From Metallyticus violacea (Eukaryota > Arthropoda > Insecta > Mantodea > Metallyticidae), in the NCBI GenBank assembly GCA_030762175.1, contig CM060831.1, positions 67,968,501 to 68,032,500 on the forward strand: DNA of 64,000 nucleotides, in the 5' to 3' direction. The notes under the pieces are model-generated. The model did no database searches. It saw only the letters and a program-made list of their open reading frames with translations, and was not told where the DNA came from. Position 1 is the first letter of the stretch, and the number at the start of each line of letters is the position of its first letter. Positions 46,530-58,097 of the stretch are shown here, piece after piece. Made by a program: the position numbers and the translations under genes.

Positions 46530-46839
46530 TTGTCTTCTGCCTTTGAAGGATACAGTTGCTCGAAATATTGGAATATTTATGTTACTATTATAATCTTTTA
46601 TCAATATCTCCCTTTCTTGTTCTTATTTTAGCTATATTTTCCAAGAGTTACTTTATTTTTAATTTTATATAGATATATAATATAAATTAAAAGTAATGTA
46701 ACACTATTAACAATGTAACTAAAATAACAATAACTAGAAAAGCAGAAAAGGATAAAACATCAAGAAAAAGTCACAAAAATTCTGTGATACTTTGTTAGTG
46801 TTTTATCATTTTCTGTTTTTCTAGTTATTCTTATATATA
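46530..46839. repeat. LINE-tail-related repeats in inverted arrangement
   Basis: The plus-strand block 46530-46568 resembles 36461-36500. The segment 46676-46790 matches the LINE tail at 21679-21785 in the same (minus) orientation: AGTAATGTAACACTATTAAC, AAAAGGATAAAACATCAAGA, AAAAGTCACA. Immediately after it, GTGTTTTATCATTTTCTGTT and TTTCTAGTTATTCTTATATA (46799-46838) is the reverse complement of 46726-46763, so the tail forms an imperfect palindrome of about 40-bp arms ending right at the MITE that follows. Confidence 0.6.
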
Positions 46840-47078
46840 TACCGAGGGTGCCAAAATGTAAACACGCTTTCACAGTAGATATCTATTTAATAATTTTCAA
46901 AGTTGGACCGAAAAACAACAGTAATGTGTAGTATGATGTTCTGTAAACAGCCCTGACTCACATACATTATGATAGCGTTGCTACGTGACATAATGAACAA
47001 ATGAAGTCAAGATTATCGTATGATGTTCTGGAAACACGTGTGACTCACATTACGTAATGCTAGCGTGGCCACAACAAA

Positions 47079-47239
47079 ATGGAGCCAAGATTATCGTTTG
47101 AACTGCGGAAAACAAATTTGAAGTGGTGTTGGAAAACCGAGAATGTTGTTGAAGTTCAAAGGCAATGGAGACGTGAGTACAGAACAGAACCGCCAAAGCG
47201 AGTAACAATTGCACGCATTCGAGACAAATTATGGACTCA
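47079..47239 (+). pseudogene. Transposase N-terminal helix-turn-helix (DUF4817-type) in the MITE
   Basis: The frame starts MEPRLSFELRKTNLKWCWKT. It carries the signature V-x-x-V-Q-R-x-W-R-R-E-x-x-T-E-P-P-x-R-x-T-I-A-R-I-R-D-K almost unchanged, the best preserved transposase piece in the window. The open frame continues to 47288 only because the deletion joins it to the C-terminal region out of frame. It could bind the inverted repeats but not cut DNA. Confidence 0.8.
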
Positions 47240-47347
47240 TGGTACCTCATCCCTGAGGACACTATCGCAAACGTTGCTCAATCAGTAGCTCAACGTACTC
47301 AGAAGTGTATCGACACCGATGGTGGGCATTTTGAGCAATTGTTGTAA
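47240..47347 (+). pseudogene. Transposase C-terminus in the MITE, out of frame with the N-terminus
   Basis: This 35-codon frame plus stop, WYLIPEDTIANVAQSVAQRT and then QKCIDTDGGHFEQLL, matches the usual ending of the family (R-x-x-x-C-I-x-x-x-G-x-H-F-E-x-L-L-stop). It lies directly behind the N-terminal domain, which marks the deletion junction near 47239. Confidence 0.8.
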
Positions 47348-47459
47348 CTGTAAAAGTCTATTAGTGCTCACCATTTTCTGTTTGTGTAAATTCAATTTTG
47401 TTATGTCAGAGTTTTTTGTTTGCTTGAAGTGTGTATACATTTTTGACACCCTCTGCATA

Positions 47460-48860
47460 CACTGATTTCATTTCTAATTACCTTATTAAAATTAATATTA
47501 TCTCTAAGGTTCAGTGACTATGTCTACAATTGCAAAATAAATTAGTAATTTTAAGAAATTTATAATTAATAATATATTCTGTTCCAAGTTATAATACTTA
47601 CGTAACGAATACAATGTGTTTATTTTTCTCACAGCATTTATATTGTATTATTTTAATTTTTATAACTACCCTGATCATTGTAAACCAATAAATTGCATAT
47701 CACTACAACATTAACTTGTTCCCTATCATCTCATCATGAACTACTAAGAGCTTAAGTTCTTTTTCTCTGCAAATATTAATTTTGTTGCTAGCGTGAGTAC
47801 AAACACGATAGCAAAATTCCAAGAGTGTCGCTGAGATAGAAGCGTTTGTGAAGAGTCTGTTTTTGAAAGTGATGGTTCTTATGACGACTTCTAGTCAACA
47901 ACCTATCAATTATGATCAAACAATTCTTTAAAAACGCAAAGCCATAAAATTCAACTCTACAACATGTTGAACATTCTGCATCGAATGACATAAAAATTAA
48001 CCAGGAATAGCGAGTCGCCAAAATAACTAGCATAAAATAATTAGACAATTCTTGACAATTAAATAATACAAACTTAGAGGGAAATCGAGTTTATGACCAA
48101 CGTACATGACCAATGACACTGAAAATTTTATTATGAACTTTAACTCTTTTTTATATTATGCAAAATGAATATACTCTCAATAGCAGCATAATACAAACAT
48201 ATTAACTAATTAAATGCATATATATTTCATATAGTATATTTATCATGATATTTAAATGTAAATAAACACAATAATTAATTGTTAAATTATTGTATAATTT
48301 CGTACTCATTTAAACATTTTGTAATATCATTTTGTTTGCTTTGTTTGAATTAAAAAGTCGAGTTATATTGACCTGAACACTATAGCCGTACCGCAAAATA
48401 GAAAGGAACTGCAGCATTTTAGAGTACCTGGTGCCTATTATTGTATCTTTAGCAGCGAAAAGACTTTTATTAAAATATTATTTCAAGTCATCACAGTATA
48501 AAAAGTTCTGATTTTACATCAAGAATTTCTGAAAACAAATAACCCTTACTGACTGAATTTCTAAATTCCAAGTTACTTTCATCCACATTATCTTTATCAA
48601 CTGGCATAATGTGAACCGCAGAACTCCAATGAGCTGCTCGAAATGTACATAATTGTCCTCTGCTTATCATTTCTTTGACTGACAAGAGAGCTAACATTAA
48701 CCGTAGTACCCAATTGAAAAGGTATCTTAAAAACTGTAGCGCATATTACACAGAGCGAATTAATGAACTATGAACCAACTTGCTGTTGGTGTTTTGTCCA
48801 GAGTTAAGGTTTGCGGGTATCATACAGTGGCGCGGACACAACACTATAACAGTTTCCGCA
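47460..48860. other. AT-rich DNA, no gene recognised
   Basis: Frames of 68-86 codons on the minus strand are unrecognised. Confidence 0.5.
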
Positions 48861-48861
48861 A

Positions 48862-49215
48862 CTGCTTTTACGGTTACGAACATTATAAAAGAAGGTGCTG
48901 AAAATGACTACCGTTGTTGTCCATTAATTTTTGGCATCTCTTTAAAAATTATGATCACTCGCTGTAGTTCACTTTGCACAATGCTGGCTATATCCTATTG
49001 GATTTTTGTTTCAATTCTTTCAAAGTATGTGGGGTTGTTTTAATTCACCCCAAGATATAAATCGCAAGGTGTAGTTAGGGGATCGAGGGGGCTACAAACC
49101 CTTACTAACAACTCTGTCATTGTGAAAGGCACTTTCAATTTTTCTCATCGAAATTTCACTGTATGAGCTGTAGCAGAGTCTTGATGAAAAAAGGCGAAAT
49201 CACGCTCTCAGTCGG
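48862..49215 (-). pseudogene. DDE transposase C-terminal half relic (DUF4817-type)
   Basis: From 49215 downwards the minus strand reads FFHQDSATAHTVKF, matching the Q-D-x-A-x-A-H-T box around the second catalytic Asp. Then VCSPLDPLTTPCDLYLG matches P-x-S-P-D-L-x-P-x-D-F-Y-L-W around the last catalytic acid. Next come NNPTYFERIETKIQ (P-x-T-L-E-x-L-K-x-x-I) and DIASIVQSELQRV. In another frame, LKRCQKLMDNNGSHFQHLLL with a stop matches the family's R-R-x-x-x-C-x-x-x-x-G-x-H-F-Q-H-L-L ending. Several frameshifts and stops make it inactive. The N-terminal part is not recognisable upstream. Confidence 0.8.
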
Positions 49216-49259
49216 TTAATTCTCCACAAAAGCAGACAAAATCGTATTCACGTATGTGG

Positions 49260-50555
49260 GACATCAACTGTTGTCCCTCCCCCCCCCCAAAATGTAATTC
49301 TTTCTTCACTCAATACAAACCACTCACTAATTTTTTTATTATGAAGGGAAGCTTCATAAATAACAATTATTTTGAAATTTGATAAAGATATTGATAGTTG
49401 CATGGCCTATAACTTTTACACCCGGTACCTTTCTTAAAATATCTTTGACTTTCACGTAAATGAAGCAAATAAATACATACACTGAGCTATAATTAATTTC
49501 CGATTAAATGAAAAAAAAATATTCCTAATAAGTGAACCTAACTCAACCACCATCAGATCAGCCAGAAGATAGGCGACTATGTTCCTGTCTTAGGCGGGAA
49601 ACACAGCGCTCACTGGAACACCAGCGCAGGCACAGTTCATGGACAGCACCGTGTGTGTGTTCTTGTTTTTTTACCAGCTCCTATGAGAAGCGTTTTCTAC
49701 AATTTTCCAGTAATTTAAAGTATTATTCATATATATGATAATAGCCTTTAACTTAAAACGATTGCTTTGGTATTTTCTAGTTATTGCTCAGGATTGAAGG
49801 TTTTATATTTACTCATGAACATCCCTAACGATACGAATTCTCCCCACGTCTTTCATTCCCTGAAATGAATAGTAACAGAAAATGCAGCGTTGGTTCTTAG
49901 GAGGGAATGCAATGCATAAGAACCCAATTTGTAGGCCGAAGCCATAGCCATGTCATTATTGGCACGAAACGAAACAACATGGACTGGGGTTTGCTTACCC
50001 TCCCAAGACTACGCACTCGAATTATTTTCCTGCTGCCCCAAGGATATAGATTTCTGTTCTGGTGGTAAGGGATGGCAAAGAGGGGGATGATCTTTATGGG
50101 TGAGTCATTCGTACTGCTGCCCTTCCCAGGGGAAGCCGTTTTGCTATAACGCTTTTCACTTCGCGGTTGATAGCCCCGGTTTGCATTCTTCGAGTGCCTT
50201 TTAGGCATTCAAGAGGCACTATGTTCGAGCCTTGTTGGAGTTTATTAGTGCGCACTTGTGTTGCTAGCCCGTTCGGAATAAAGCCTCTCATGGCTTTTCA
50301 CAGTTCCAAAATAAGCTCTTTTATATTGTTGAATGCGCTAGGAGTGAAGCTTAAAGCCTGTACCATCTCAGTTACCTAATCGATATTCATCTGCTTTACC
50401 CTACTAGGTTTTAAGCATTGAGGTCGTTGTTTAGTTACTAATACTCGTTCTGTTGACTCTTCGGTCCCTTATTTCTATAAGATAATAAATAGTCATATCT
50501 TTTGAGATTTTACTCTCACCACTGTATTCATGCTAACCTAATTTACTGAGTACTG
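49260..50555. other. No gene recognised
   Basis: The part 49880-50300 is GC-richer and has overlapping minus-strand frames (103 and 65 codons) that I do not recognise. It may be an unclassified repeat. Confidence 0.45.
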
Positions 50556-50557
50556 TA

Positions 50558-50975
50558 CGAGAGTAGGTCCATAAGTTTCCGGCCTAGCCATTTTCCAGTA
50601 TGATAAAGACAAAAACTATATTTCACCTTTCAATATAGTTACCCTTTATTACAACGCCCTTCTCACATCTTTGAATTAACATTTTAACCCCCCCCCACCC
50701 AATAGTCAGAAGTTTTGTCTGCAAAAGAAACAGCATCCACAATTTAAATTTCCTTCCCGAAGGTCCTTCTTCAGTTTTGAGAAGAGGAAATAGTCACAGG
50801 GAGCTAGATCTGGGATGTCGATTCTCCTTGAAGCAATATTTCTTCACAGCTTCCTTTGCAACAAGAGCTGTGTACACAGGCACCTTGTCGTGAAGAAGGC
50901 GCGCATCACCACTCAGCTTTCCTCGCCTCGTAAATAAACATTCGTTGTGGAATATAATATACCTAATATTATACA
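50558..50975 (-). mobile_element. Mariner element relic, 3' end with terminal repeat
   Basis: The plus-strand end reads TA|CGAGAGTAGGTCCATAAG, a mariner-type inverted repeat at a TA target (50556-50557). On the minus strand, the transposase catalytic core is readable: FTRRGKLSGDARLLHDKVPV and YTALVAKEAVKKY, matching the H-D-N-A-x-x-H-T-A box. A frameshift leads to IPDLAPCDYFLFSKLKKDLR, matching S-P-D-L-A-P-C-D-F-x-L-F-P-x-L-K. IQRCEKGVVIKGNYIER and a stop then match the R-C-x-x-C-V-x-x-x-G-D-Y-I-E-K ending. The 5' half is missing. A C run (50691-50697) disrupts the frame. Confidence 0.83.
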
Positions 50976-53754
50976 CCGCTTTCTTAGTACATTGATGTAC
51001 ACGTGGATTTCAACAGCCGTTTAGTTGAGGCTGATGACGCGTTCCCACGAAGCTCGCGATTCCAGACATGGCAAATAAACTAATTCACTCGTCGCACATG
51101 GGTAACTCAAAATATGCTAAATTACTGTATAAGTGTTGTACATTATTTTCGGCACAGAAAGTTACAACTACATGCTTTAGACGCGGCAAAACTTTAATAA
51201 CTTCAAACGGAACTTTGCTGAAGCTATCGTCTAAATGTCCGTCTGAAAGGAGAGGGCTTATATGAAGAGGAAATATACAGAGGGGAATTCTAGATAAACT
51301 CCTGTGGATGATTCCTTTGAGATATCCTACGAGGAAGATGATAGGACTACATTAAAGCAAAGTCTCACATTCCAAATTAGATATACGATTTCTGCAAATT
51401 GCAATTGAAAGCACAAACTGAGTGCTGAGTAAATAGATATCCTTTACAGCTGTAAGTCGTTCAGCTGCGCGATATACTATCGATTTTTGTTGAAAATTCT
51501 TCCACGTGCATTCTAGTGAGAGAGGGAGAGAGAAAGAGAGACCCTTGTAAACACAACTTATAGATAGAGTAATTTGGATACCTTCCAGATGCCTTTCTTT
51601 TTTGTCTCTATTCCTTGCAATTTCTGGGAAGGTGTGCTACGAGCCAACTTTGAAACATTAATCTTCTCCGGTCTTTCATTCCAAGTCACTTTTATTATCT
51701 CATTTCCCCATTTCGTTTTGTTCCTGGATTCAAGAAATTTCTCTTCTACCGGCTATTTCAGCATAACACAATGTAAAACACTGAGGAATATATTTTAACT
51801 GTTACGTTCTCTTCCTTTTGCTTTTCTAATAGCAATCACTGTTGCCCCTAAATGTGGATTAAAGTGTGTGGAATCCTTTGCACCCATAGAATACCAACTT
51901 TTAAAGAAATTAAGTTTATAATTGCCGAAGAAACAAATTATGCACATCTCCCAACCCGTTGAACAAATCTGGCGAATCATGCTCAATCTCAACAGAATCC
52001 TCCGGAAGTTTTCTGAGGTCACAAAGGAATTCTATTTTAACTTTACCTGATGCAAAGAGAAAATACAAACAGTTAAAAATACAGCGACCTTATGGAACTT
52101 GAAATGAAGCCAGAAATTCGATAAAAATGCGGAGCCAGTTGTTATGTGCGTGTGTGAAGGGTGACAATGGAACGCTCATGCAGAAAATCAGAGGTGATAG
52201 CAAAGGATAAAGTCTGAACTTAAATTAGAGATTACATTTCAGTTGGTTTGTGGCAGATGCACTGCTCTGTAATGTAAAGAGTTGGCACTGGTGATGCGCA
52301 TATTCACCACAGTTCATCCCAAATGAGATGAGGCCTGAGGTAACTTTTCATTATGTATAACAGTCCTTGAAGGTTGCTTTTAAGAAGCAGCATTTTTTTT
52401 CTCCAGACTATTCCTTAAGGAGTAAATTTTGGCATATACTTCTTAAATTATGCAAGTTCTATTTTTTCATATATAAAAATTAATTTTCAGAGCACACTCT
52501 ACATAACTGCACTGATTTCTTGTTATTTTTCTTGGTCTTTCAAAGCTTCCTTTATGCTTTTCATTTCTTGATATTTAGTAATGATGGTAAGAACACCACT
52601 TTTGCCGGAAATGACATTTATTACGCTCCAAATTTTAGATTATAGTAATTCTCACAAAATATATTTAGATGTGACTTATATGGTTCAGTGCACAATGTAA
52701 GTTCCTCCACACCCAGCTGAGCGATTGTTTGCTTTGGCGGAAGTATTTCAGTTGGCAACAGTTCTCGAGCAGAGTCATTGTCACGTCGTTCAATGGGGAC
52801 TATGTAGCTACCGTCATTGTGAAAAGAGGGTAATTGGCAGACCATACTATCAACATAGCTATCGTTTTACTGCGGAGTGAATTTCCTAACGCGCTGTATT
52901 ATCGACGGAACCTTGAAATTACAGTGATAAATATTCGTATAAAAATGAATGCAAATATAAGATGGGCCTATATAAATCATCTACTCTTAAAAAGTTAATC
53001 AAACTAAGTAAATATTACCTACTCGGAGTAATAATATTTATATTATCAGATATCAACAAAATAAATTTAAGATGCAAGAGTAGAGATGAGCACACAATTG
53101 TACATTATTTTGCCTTGTAATATTAGGACATTTTCCCATTATTTTCTCACTCCGTCTTTATCTTATTTGTCATTTAAATGCATTTATTAATTTTTTTCCT
53201 TAATGACACAAATTTCTCACCCTCCTACGATGGTGTTTGTGTTGCTTCCCTAGATACGAGTAACTTGACACATACGTTGCAATGTTGTCTGTAAATTCTT
53301 GCGGTCTTACAAAATCGGCATATGCTTGTCTAATCTAATTTCAATGGGGAAATATGAACTCTAAGCACCATTTATTACAGCTTATTTATGAATGAAAAAA
53401 GGAATAAGAGAGTTGCAATAAGCTCAAATAAAAATATTCCCTGCTAAAGTTACAGTACTATAGAAAGACCGTTAACAGGACTGGAAGTATGCCATTTTTA
53501 TCGGTACGTGCAGGAAGTACGTCTTTCTTTATCTTCCATTTGTTTTTCTGACACATGTAGAATTTTGAATTGGAGCATAAGGTGGGAAATGGAAACAGAA
53601 TGACTGAAGGTGTCATTGGCCGAGATAGAGGCAATGCAATATCATCACATCGAAACTTCTAATTATTTAAATTCTTGCTCTTATCAATTTTGGTTTGCGG
53701 CATGCACCGGAAAACTTTTATGGATCGATTGATGACATTTCGAATAAGAAGCCG
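50976..53754. other. No gene recognised
   Basis: It contains a GA-rich patch at 51521-51542 and several frames under 76 codons with no similarity I can name. No repeat was shared with the rest of the window. Confidence 0.5.
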
Positions 53755-54045
53755 ATCCTGGTGGTGTAGTGGTAACCATACTTGCCTCATAAACCCAAAA
53801 TCAGGGTTCAATCCCGGCCAGGGTTGATGGATTGTACGAGCGTAAAAATCGTAAGTATGGCTTCCTTCGGAAGGGAAGTAAAGCCATGGGTCTAATGTGG
53901 TACATTTACGGCATGAAAAAGAACCTCAAGCCTGAAAGAAGAAGAGGCCTCTGAGCAAAATGTATCGGCCATTTCACGCCCTGAAAGGACTCTGATGACC
54001 TGAGATGTTAAAGAGCGTCCATAAATCAAACAAATCAACAACGGA
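53755..54045 (+). mobile_element. SINE family B, copy 4 (near complete)
   Basis: This is the reference copy of family B in the window. The tRNA-like head ATCCTGGTGGTGTAGTGG has the A box (TGGTGTAGTGG), then CATACTTGCCTC, then B box GGTTCAATCCCGGCC. The body is TAAGTATGGCTTCCTTCGGA, AGGGAAGTAAAGCC, ACATTTACGGCATG, AAAGAACCTCAAGCCTGAAA, TTTCACGCCCTGAAAGGACT, TGATGACCTGAGATGTTAAA, and the tail is CATAAATCAAACAAATCAAC. A tRNA-Gly- or Glu-like origin is possible. No clear target-site duplication was seen. Confidence 0.93.
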
Positions 54046-54689
54046 AATGTGTTGACAGTTATCTTTATTCACCATGTGACTTTTAATTTACTGCATGTTT
54101 AAAGCGCATAACAAAAAGTTAATCAAATTTTTGTCGCATTTTTTGCGATGCCGAAATTCTAAGCACTGGCAATAATTAAATGTGTAACAGTTAAAGTTAA
54201 GGAGGGAACGCTTGTTGGGAGTTAAGACTGTTAAGCTGATAGGTTCAAATTTTCCTAGTGTTGTACAGTACTCCGAAAGGCGCTTGAGCACTCCGAGATG
54301 ATTACACGAGCTGCGGAAGAATACAACTACAGCGGCACGGAAAATGTGCAAGGTCGTTGGTGCCGGTGCTGTGGATTACGGGACAGTGCAAAGATAATTC
54401 GCGAAGTTGCAGAAAGGCAAACCCTCAAAAACGACCAAGTGCTAACGAACTCTCTTAGCGCCTATAGAGGGGCACAACAGCCCGACTTGCAAGAACAAGG
54501 CACAGCAATTCAACTCAGAAGACCATCTCTATGAGCTAGGAAAATGACACAGTCACGAAAGTTGACAATGATCCAGAAGTGCTTTACATAGCTGTCATGT
54601 CAGCAGATGGGCCTCTGCGATGAGAAATGCACGGCAACATCAGTGGTTGGCAGCATATGAAACTATGCGCTAACAACCGTAACCACCAC
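54046..54689. other. Mixed-composition DNA upstream of a mariner relic
   Basis: A 78-codon plus-strand frame (54298-54534) lies in a GC-richer stretch. It may be a diverged upstream part of the transposon that follows, but I cannot align it. Confidence 0.35.
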
Positions 54690-55005
54690 TGCACCAAAAG
54701 ACGGTGATGGTATATGCCGGTGTATTGCATCGTGAACTGCAGCCAGCAGGTCAAACAATCAACCGCTACTATGTACTCTAACAAGCTGGAACTAGCCCAT
54801 GAAAAACTGAAATCTGAATCGCAAATGTGTTATTTCTTTTACACGATAATGCAAAACTACATTCAGCTAAGGCGCCTCCTTTTGATTGGAAGACTCTCTC
54901 TAGTGTACTCACCACATAATCCACACATTGCACACTCTTTTCCATTCTTTGAATAATCACCTCCGAGGGTAGCATTTTACCGATCTGGAAATTGCCTTAA
55001 GGAGT
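54690..55005 (+). pseudogene. Mariner transposase catalytic-domain relic
   Basis: KKTVMVYAGVLHRELQPAGQ followed by TINRYYV matches the mariner segment K-x-M-x-x-V-W-W-D-x-x-G-V-x-x-x-E-L-L-P-x-G-Q-T-I-N-x-x-x-Y. Later, LFLLHDNAKLHSAK matches the H-D-N-A-R-P-H-T-A box around the second catalytic Asp, which is kept. YSPHNPHIAHSFPFF is the decayed Y-S-P-D-L-A-P-S-D-x-H-L-F-P box, in which the third acidic residue is lost. Frames shift between these blocks. There is no intact frame and no terminal repeat was recognised. Confidence 0.8.
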
Positions 55006-55160
55006 ACTATCATAACTGGCCGAAGATATTTGGTAAGGATAGTGATTATATTTAATAATAAATATATCATTTTGTTTAGAGTATAATGTCTTGAAATATC
55101 TGGTCTGAAGCCGATAGAACGTATAAAAAAATTGAATACTTGTAAATCCCCCATAATTAC

Positions 55161-55474
55161 TTCATTTTCTTCTTCTATGGCGCTAAAACCCGAGATCGGG
55201 CCATGGCCTGCCGCAATGAACTCTGCTTCCTCTACTTACGTCTTACGACTTCGCGACAGAGTGCAGTATTGCATAGGGACATGTGCTCAGTATATGACTT
55301 TCTAGATCGAAGGACGCCATCTTGCCATCAGACAGTTCCCTAATTATCCTCACGAGTGGACCCTGTTCCAGACCTCCCTAACTTAAAAAAACTCTTAAGC
55401 AGGTACTGAAAACTAAATCTGGATCCTCCGGGCTAGCAGTCAGCAATGCTAACGACTAGACCAAAGAGGCGATC
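55161..55474 (-). mobile_element. tRNA-headed SINE of a fifth type, with GAA tail
   Basis: Read on the minus strand it starts GCCTCTTTGGTCTAGTCGTT with a clear A box (TGGTCTAGTCGTTAGCA, 55447-55463). This is followed by GCTGACTGCTAGCCCGGAGG and a degenerate B box. The body has GAGGTCTGGAACAGGGTCCA, AGTCGTAAGACGTAAGTAGA and GCAGGCCATGGCCCGATCTC. It ends GTTTTAGCGCCATAG and a short GAAGAAGAAAA tail. It is a single copy here. The layout (tRNA head, about 230-base body, short-motif tail) is typical of insect SINEs. Confidence 0.72.
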
Positions 55475-55541
55475 AGAGTTATTTTCTACTAAGTGCCAAT
55501 CAACTTCATTCTTTTTCGCTAAGTAACTCTTTAATCAAAGA

Positions 55542-55543
<2 letters not shown>

Positions 55544-55572
<29 letters not shown>
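55544..55572. repeat. (TG)n microsatellite
   Basis: A TG dinucleotide array of 29 bases. Confidence 0.95.
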
Positions 55573-56718
55573 CAAAAGACAGACAGTAAACGAAGCTGAA
55601 GATTGAACGTCCAAAGTTTCCTACTTATTATTATCCACTGCCACAGGAAGTTGGTGTCCAGAACATCCAGTTAATGTCAACGTAAGACAGGAAACGTCTG
55701 TAGATGTCATCTCCTTTAGTTTCGCTTTGGGTACAGCCTCTCTAAAATTATCTCCTCGACCTCGTGAGTGCATATGAATGTTGGTGTGTGTGATTCTTTC
55801 ACTCTTCACCACACCGTTCATTTTTACGTTAGGGGCAGGATTCTTACACCTGTAGAAGGGAATAAAACTTTTCCCTGTCATAAAGAGTGGGAAGTAAACA
55901 AATAAAAGCATCAACTACAGAAATTGCATATGCGTTGGTATAAAATATTTCATATATATTATTATAAAATGCTGTAACAACGTGAAGTTACTTCCATAAT
56001 ACACTGTGATATTTGGTAATGGGAGGTCTGAATTAATGAGGTGGACTGCCAAACTTTTTTTTAAATAAACTAACCAAAGCGGCAAAAGTCTCACAGGAGT
56101 CATTCGTTAATTAGCCTGCAGTTAGTGAATCGCTAGGAGAGTTTAACGGTCGGTTATCATCCTAACTAATCAGAGCTTTAGGTAAGCTATCTCTATCTCA
56201 AAAATAAAGTAAACCATACCAACCATATAACTAACTAACAGTTCTTCGACAAAAGGCACTAACTTCATAATTATATAAAAATGAGCTTTCTATAATTTTG
56301 AATGATTCACTTATAGGTCCACCCTACCTTGCTGTCACTCACTCAGGCTCGCATCAGACTTAAGCACTGTTTCAGTAAGTATTAACGCTAAGCTTATGTT
56401 TAGCCACACTGTAATCATGATAGTATAGAGTTATTTTGCCTATTTTCCTCAGAATCATATGTTGCTGGCAACCATGATAGTTTGTTATTTCTATTAGCAT
56501 TTTCACAAACTATAAACATGTCAGTTATGAATTATATTATACTGAGTCACGAGTAATTTAAGTATTAATAAACCTGTAAGCTCATAATATAGCTCATAGA
56601 CATAATTAGTTAAACTTAATTCTAAAAGAAATGCAATATGAAAAATGCTTTCAAGAATTATCATAATTAATATCACAAGAGAGTCTGATATTGCCGATAA
56701 ATTCACCAACGTAATGAG

Positions 56719-56757
<39 letters not shown>
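56719..56757. repeat. (TA)n microsatellite
   Basis: A pure TA dinucleotide array with palindromic borders. Confidence 0.95.
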
Positions 56758-56758
<1 letters not shown>

Positions 56759-58063
56759 CTTTTATTCTTATTCTATTCATGAAATAGTTCTAACCCTATA
56801 CTTAGCTCTTCTATTGGAATTACTAACAATCGAATTCGTCTATTGCTAGATGGCTTAAAAAGGTTAAGATACACAATACAAATATATAATTATTACAATT
56901 TAACAATTTTTTATTATCCTGTGCTGAATTTCAAATATATATATATATTTGTTAGTGCCAACTTCAAATCAGAGTTTAAAATTCACTCATTCCTTGTACC
57001 TTCATTAATGTTGTGTATTTACTTAAATGCAGATTTTGTTTAGCTTTTTATATTGGACTAACGTCCACTATGGAATGACAATCACAAGCGTTTGGTAAAA
57101 ACCCGTTTCCCATTGCCAGTAGCATAAAACGCCAATTTTCACCAAGCCACGTTCGATGACTGTTTTTCCCTTACTCTCATAAATGCCGCCCCTCCATTCA
57201 AACTTACTTCACTTAGAGACCTGGAGATGGCAGCTATAGTTTTGCATAAGGCCCGTATTCCACCTCAATATTTCTTTGTAATACTGTCAGATTCGCCAAA
57301 CCACTTTACTCAGCTATAGTTGCCAGCTTTGCCACCACGTCATAACCCTTATGCCTCACTAAGAGAGACATTGCTCGCCACAGTTCAGTTTACTTTCAGC
57401 AAGTGTTCGAGAGATAATGCTCGAAATATTGTGGTTTTAGTGTTTAGTTTTATTACGGTTTTTAGTGTCAACTTTTAATGTGAAATATTTATATTGCATT
57501 CTAAGTGCTTTTATGAGTTTTATGATTTTTAGAAGTTTTTATTATTCTGTGAACAGTATATATATTTGAAATTCGCGCACAGGATATTAACAACAATTGT
57601 ATGAAATGTTATAATATGAATATATACATATTCAGAAACCGTGAAACTGAACTAGAGGAAACATGTTTCATTTTGCGTTAATTTATTATTATTAATATTG
57701 TTTAAAGTATTGGGGTTGTGCCTTTTATAATGAAATTTAGAAATGATCGACATTCCTTTCACTTCAAAGGTGAAAGCGTCAGAGTAAAGCAATTCTTGTT
57801 TGCTGCAAAACGAGGTGCTTTCTGGGTGGATGTGATTGCTGCAATCGAGCAAAACTTGTGTACAGTTTCCTTGCATTTGGAAAGTGTACTACTTGGGTAG
57901 AGGAAATAAGCTTCGGTAGTCATTACACAGGCAGAGATGCAAAACAAATCTTATCCTATCGCTTATGTAATTATAGTTCTGTAGGAAAACAATATAGACT
58001 GCCCCAATCTAATGCAGCTACCAGTTGGAATACATTGCGCTGTTTATGTACAAGAGTTAGTCA

Positions 58064-58097
58064 ATAATTTTTTTGACAACATAATTTTTTTGACAAC
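58064..58097. repeat. 17-bp unit repeated twice in tandem
   Basis: ATAATTTTTTTGACAAC occurs twice back to back without a mismatch, so the duplication is recent. Confidence 0.9.

Larger units (their letters stand above)
46840..47457 (+). mobile_element. 618-bp TA-flanked MITE from an internally deleted DUF4817-type transposon
   Basis: The ends are matched inverted repeats, TACCGAGGGTGCCAAAATGT and, on the opposite strand, TGCAGAGGGTGTCAAAAATG. Each extends about 26 bases to GTAAACAC/GTATACAC and is bordered by TA (46838-46839 and 47458-47459), the IS630-Tc1-mariner target. Inside, the frame from 47079 encodes the N-terminal helix-turn-helix of the transposase (WKTENVVEVQRQWRREYRTE, then PPKRVTIARIRDKL). 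After a junction near 47239 the C-terminal end follows in another frame (47240-47347: WYLIPEDTIANVAQ ... CIDTDGGHFEQLL and stop). The catalytic domain between them is absent. The element is therefore non-autonomous but could be mobilised by a full relative. Confidence 0.88.

Noticed and set aside
49897..50300. Overlapping minus-strand frames of 103 and 65 codons in a GC-richer patch
   Set aside because: Neither product resembles a known family, the frames overlap each other, and no splice or promoter context supports them.
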